Part shown: positions 6,482-9,433 of the stretch, in pieces
Layout of the letters: every line of letters begins with the position of its first letter
Position numbering within the stretch: position 1 is the first letter of the stretch
Notes under the pieces: model-generated
The model's database searches: none
The model's input: the letters and a program-made list of their open reading frames with translations, nothing else
What the model was told of the DNA's origin: nothing
Program-made: the position numbers and the translations under genes
NCBI GenBank assembly: GCA_035527455.1
Contig: DATLAN010000403.1
Coordinates: forward strand, 1 to 9,433
Source: DATLAN01 sp035527455
GTDB lineage: Bacteria; Planctomycetota; Planctomycetia; Pirellulales; Thermoguttaceae
Direction of reading: 5' to 3'
DNA length: 9,433 nucleotides

Positions 6482-9433
6482 TTACCGGCTGCGGGCTTCG
6501 AACCGAGATGAAACCGCCGCGGTCTTTGCGGTGTCATCGGTCACGGTGAGTTCGAACGTGCCGCTGTGGCCGCGGGTTTGGGTTTCGTACATCAACTCGA
6601 CGTTGGCCGGCGGCAGGACGTAGCGGCCGGCCAACTCCAAGTGCAGCACGCAGGCGTCGGATATCTGGTAACCCGGGCGCTCGTGGTGAAAGACCACGCC
6701 GGAGGTCTTGTCCTCGCGCAAGGCGTAGGTCGTGGCCGGCTGGGGGAACCGCGTGTCGGTGACCGGCAGGATCTCGGCCGAGGCGGGCTTGGGACTTTCG
6801 ACCAGCACGTACTGCATTCCCGTGCCCCCAGTGTGACTCGCAGTGACGACGCTCTGGACGTAGGCCCCCCGCGGAACGCTGTCGCCGGACGTCAACACGC
6901 GGACCCGGCCGCCGTTTTGATCCAACAGATACAACTCCCGCCGCACCACCAGGCCTCGCTCCATCGGGTCGAGCCGGCGGCCCGCTCTCCAGTAGCGGAA
7001 CACGGCCCGGTACATCGCGCCGGGCACGTGGCCGTCGAAGGCGATGCGGTTGTCGCCCAGGTGCAGTTCCCGGCCGGGGATCTCGATCTTGGGAAGCTCG
7101 CCGGGCTGCAGCGCCACCGTGTGCGGTTCGCTGTCATTGACCCGGACCGACAGCACGCGGCGTGCCCCCGGCGTGTAATCCTGCGTGGCCAGGTAATCGC
7201 ACATGGCGTAGATGACCATCGCCGTGGACTTGGTCGAGTTCCAGCGATTGCCCTGTTTGGTGCCGGCGAAGAAGGTCAGCACGTCGGGGATCAGTTCGTG
7301 CTCGGGATCGTAGGCCACCAGGGCCTTGAGCGCGGCGGCGGTGATCTCGAAGCGGTCGTCGGCCCAGCGGGAGAAGCCGGCGGTGGTCCAGTAGACACCG
7401 TCGCCGCTGCGTTGCGCCCGATCTTCCAGGCTGGCCGCCAGTTTGGCCGCCAGCTCCTTCTTGCCGTGATTGGCCGCCATTTCCAGCGACATGGCCAGGG
7501 CGTAGTCGCTGAGTGCGCCGGCCGCGAGTTGCTCGTCGATGAATTGCCACATCACCTCGGGCACTTCTTCGCGATGGGAGTAGACGTAGGTGCAATAGAT
7601 GCGGTCGGCCGTCTGGTCGGCACCCATCGCGTTGATGAACGCCAGCAGCCGTGCCAGTCCGTTTTGCACGGCCGTTTCGTTGGGGATCGGGTAGCCTGCC
7701 TTTTCGGCCTGCAACAGGCCATAAAGGGCGTAGGGCGTCATCATCTCGTGCGTTTGCCCCTTGGCTTGCCAGGCCCAACCGCCGTCGGCCTGCTGGAGTT
7801 GCAGCAGCCGCTTCACACCCGCCTCGACCACGCCGGGCAGCTTTTCCTTCAAGGGCTGGTTCTCGACATGGATCCGATCGAGCGTCTGCGCCACTTTGAT
7901 CGCCGGCAGGAAACGGCTCATCGTCTGCTCGACGCAACCGTAGGGGTACTCGACCAGGTAATCGAGCGATTGCACCAGGTCGTCGACCGCCGAGGGGACC
8001 AGCGTGAGTTCCAGGACCGAGTTGTCGAGATACACGTCGCCGGGGATCTCCAGCGTCGTCGTGTCGCGGCAGTAGCCGCTTAAGGTGACGGCCTGTTCGG
8101 CGGCCAGGCGGGTCACCGGCAACCGCTTCAGCGAGGCGTCGGACCCGGCCTCGCATTGTGCGGACATCAGCAACTGCGTGTATCCGGCCTCGTCGGGCTG
8201 GAAGGTCCAATAGACGGGCATCTGCTCGCCGGCGGGCACCTCCACGCGGACCTCCGCCGGCGTGAGCACCCGGCCGTTCTTGACCTTCAACGAAACGTCG
8301 ATCTCCTGTGGCCGATCGGTGCGGTTGTGTACGCTGGCGTACAGCTCGACCCGGTCGCCCTCGCTGAAGATCCGCGGCACCATCGGCCAGACCATGATCG
8401 GCTTGATCGTGCGGAAGCCGGCCTCGGTCTGGCCCACGCGCATCTTCCGCGAGATGCCGGTGATCATCACCCGCCAGTTGGTCAGCGAGTCGGGCAGCTT
8501 GAACTCGACGCTCGCCCGGCCTTGTCGGTCGGTTCGCACCCGGGCGTTCCAATAGGCGGCGTCGGAGAAGTCGCGTCGGACGGAGACGCCGGGCGCGTCG
8601 ACGTCGATCAGTTCGACGGGCGCTTCGGCCACCGGCATGTGCGAGATGAACGACTGGCCGGAGAGGTTCGAGAACATGCCGTTGGCGCTGAGCGAGAAGT
8701 GGGCGTCGCCTCGCGTGGCGCCGCGTCTGAGAGACCCGCTCTGCCACACACCGCCCTGCGTCTGTGCGAGTTGGCGCAGGCTTCCGGCATTACTGGGATG
8801 GTAGGAGAACAACGCCAGCGCCGAGCCGACGTGGCGGCACCGCAGCCGCCAATCGTCCAAACGGGAATCGAACATGTCGGCCATTCGCACGGGCGACTTG
8901 GCCTCGGCTTCATGGTCGACCGTGTATTGCCAGCCTGAGGCGAGAAACGGGTCGACGTACGCATCGATGCCCGCCAGGACCAGCAGGTTGGCCACGTCGG
9001 AGTTGACGATGGAGTTGTTGCTTCGGTAGTTGTCGACCGTCTGGGCAAGAACGGCCCCTTGGGGCGTTTCTCGCAGGGGATCCTCCTTGCAGATTGCCTC
9101 GGCCCGTTCGATCAGTTCCTTGAGCGTCAGGTCGCCCAATCGTCGCCGAAGTTGTTGGCAGGCGGCCGTGGATCGGATACGTTCGTCAGCCAGGTAGAAG
9201 TTGCAGATATCGGCCGATCGGTCCGGCGCGATCCCCAACAGCGACTGGTCGTAGACGGAAACGACCAGATCGACCGGCTCGCGGCGGTTGACCTTCAGAT
9301 CGATCTTCACTTCGTCGCCGGGTGAATAGGTTTCGTTGACGTGTGCCTCGACGGTGAGCATCCGGTCCTGCGGCACGACGCGAATGAACCGCCCGGCCAG
9401 GTGGAGCCGCTGGTCTGCGTCGAGATACTGCAC
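6482..9433 (-). CDS. Bacterial alpha-2-macroglobulin family protein, N-terminus outside window
   Basis: The frame is open from the right edge to TAA at 6482-6484, giving 983 codons. The GTG at the edge is not a credible start, because the protein begins in mid-domain. Numbering from the edge, residues about 25-70 are a macroglobulin strand region (YSPGDEVKIDLKV ... VVSVYDQSLLGIAP). Residues about 80-215 are an unusual, mostly helical stretch. Residues about 290-380 form the A2M domain (YWNARVRTDRQGRASVEFKL, PDSLTNWRVMITGISRKMRV). The thioester motif YPYGCVEQTMSRFLP has Cys500, Glu502 and Gln503; Cys500 is encoded at 7934-7936. An alpha/alpha-toroid thioester domain follows (QADGGWAWQ at 548-556, to about 750), then a C-terminal beta domain to 983. 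In this family a Cys-Gln thioester traps attacking proteases covalently, so the motif suggests a working thioester. The protein probably lies in the periplasm or envelope. No pbpC-type partner is visible on the downstream side. Confidence 0.93.
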   Translation of the reverse strand: MQYLDADQRLHLAGRFIRVVPQDRMLTVEAHVNETYSPGDEVKIDLKVNRREPVDLVVSVYDQSLLGIAPDRSADICNFYLADERIRSTAACQQLRRRLGDLTLKELIERAEAICKEDPLRETPQGAVLAQTVDNYRSNNSIVNSDVANLLVLAGIDAYVDPFLASGWQYTVDHEAEAKSPVRMADMFDSRLDDWRLRCRHVGSALALFSYHPSNAGSLRQLAQTQGGVWQSGSLRRGATRGDAHFSLSANGMFSNLSGQSFISHMPVAEAPVELIDVDAPGVSVRRDFSDAAYWNARVRTDRQGRASVEFKLPDSLTNWRVMITGISRKMRVGQTEAGFRTIKPIMVWPMVPRIFSEGDRVELYASVHNRTDRPQEIDVSLKVKNGRVLTPAEVRVEVPAGEQMPVYWTFQPDEAGYTQLLMSAQCEAGSDASLKRLPVTRLAAEQAVTLSGYCRDTTTLEIPGDVYLDNSVLELTLVPSAVDDLVQSLDYLVEYPYGCVEQTMSRFLPAIKVAQTLDRIHVENQPLKEKLPGVVEAGVKRLLQLQQADGGWAWQAKGQTHEMMTPYALYGLLQAEKAGYPIPNETAVQNGLARLLAFINAMGADQTADRIYCTYVYSHREEVPEVMWQFIDEQLAAGALSDYALAMSLEMAANHGKKELAAKLAASLEDRAQRSGDGVYWTTAGFSRWADDRFEITAAALKALVAYDPEHELIPDVLTFFAGTKQGNRWNSTKSTAMVIYAMCDYLATQDYTPGARRVLSVRVNDSEPHTVALQPGELPKIEIPGRELHLGDNRIAFDGHVPGAMYRAVFRYWRAGRRLDPMERGLVVRRELYLLDQNGGRVRVLTSGDSVPRGAYVQSVVTASHTGGTGMQYVLVESPKPASAEILPVTDTRFPQPATTYALREDKTSGVVFHHERPGYQISDACVLHLELAGRYVLPPANVELMYETQTRGHSGTFELTVTDDTAKTAAVSSRFEARSR

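Noticed and set aside
6566..8083. 505-codon open frame on the plus strand within the A2M gene
   Set aside because: It lies opposite the thioester domain of the A2M gene and has the same biased V/G/R/H/Q composition. No ribosome binding site or family motif supports it.
1..9433. A functional gene cluster or defence system made of the three genes
   Set aside because: The genes are divergent and convergent rather than co-transcribed, and the products belong to families found separately in planctomycete genomes. Shared function cannot be supported from this sequence.

Overview
The window looks like chromosomal DNA from a planctomycete, most likely Pirellulales or a close relative. Three things point there: high GC content; a beta-propeller protein whose N-terminus carries the planctomycete LEPR-XLL-like signature (FEPLENRLMLSG) and whose C-terminus carries a surface-protein module I recognise from that phylum, ending in EF-hand/dockerin-like repeats; and a large protein of the hydrazine-synthase-alpha-like (HzsA-related) family that is expanded in planctomycetes. 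Family assignments come from recognised motifs, not from a search.

Layout: (1) Positions 1-2496, minus strand: 5' 832 codons of an exported HzsA-like protein whose 3' end lies beyond the left edge. (2) Positions 2497-3123: a 627-bp divergent intergenic region containing a nested palindromic (MITE-like) element that overlaps the HzsA-like start codon, a REP-like double hairpin, two smaller inverted repeats, and a plausible sigma70-type promoter plus a good Shine-Dalgarno sequence for the rightward gene. (3) Positions 3124-6327, plus strand: a complete 1067-aa secreted beta-propeller protein. (4) Positions 6328-6481: a 154-bp convergent intergenic region with a pair of identical 28-nt palindromes, perhaps a shared bidirectional terminator. 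(5) Positions 6482-9433, minus strand: the C-terminal 983 codons of a bacterial alpha-2-macroglobulin (A2M) with an intact CVEQ thioester motif; its N-terminus lies beyond the right edge.

The three genes are divergent or convergent to one another, so they do not form an operon. All three products are probably envelope or extracellular proteins, but nothing in the sequence shows that they work together. I found no tRNA, rRNA, transposase, CRISPR array or defence-type cluster. The most interesting non-coding content is three unrelated palindromic repeat elements packed into about 780 bp of intergenic DNA, one of which may have remodelled the 5' end of a gene.
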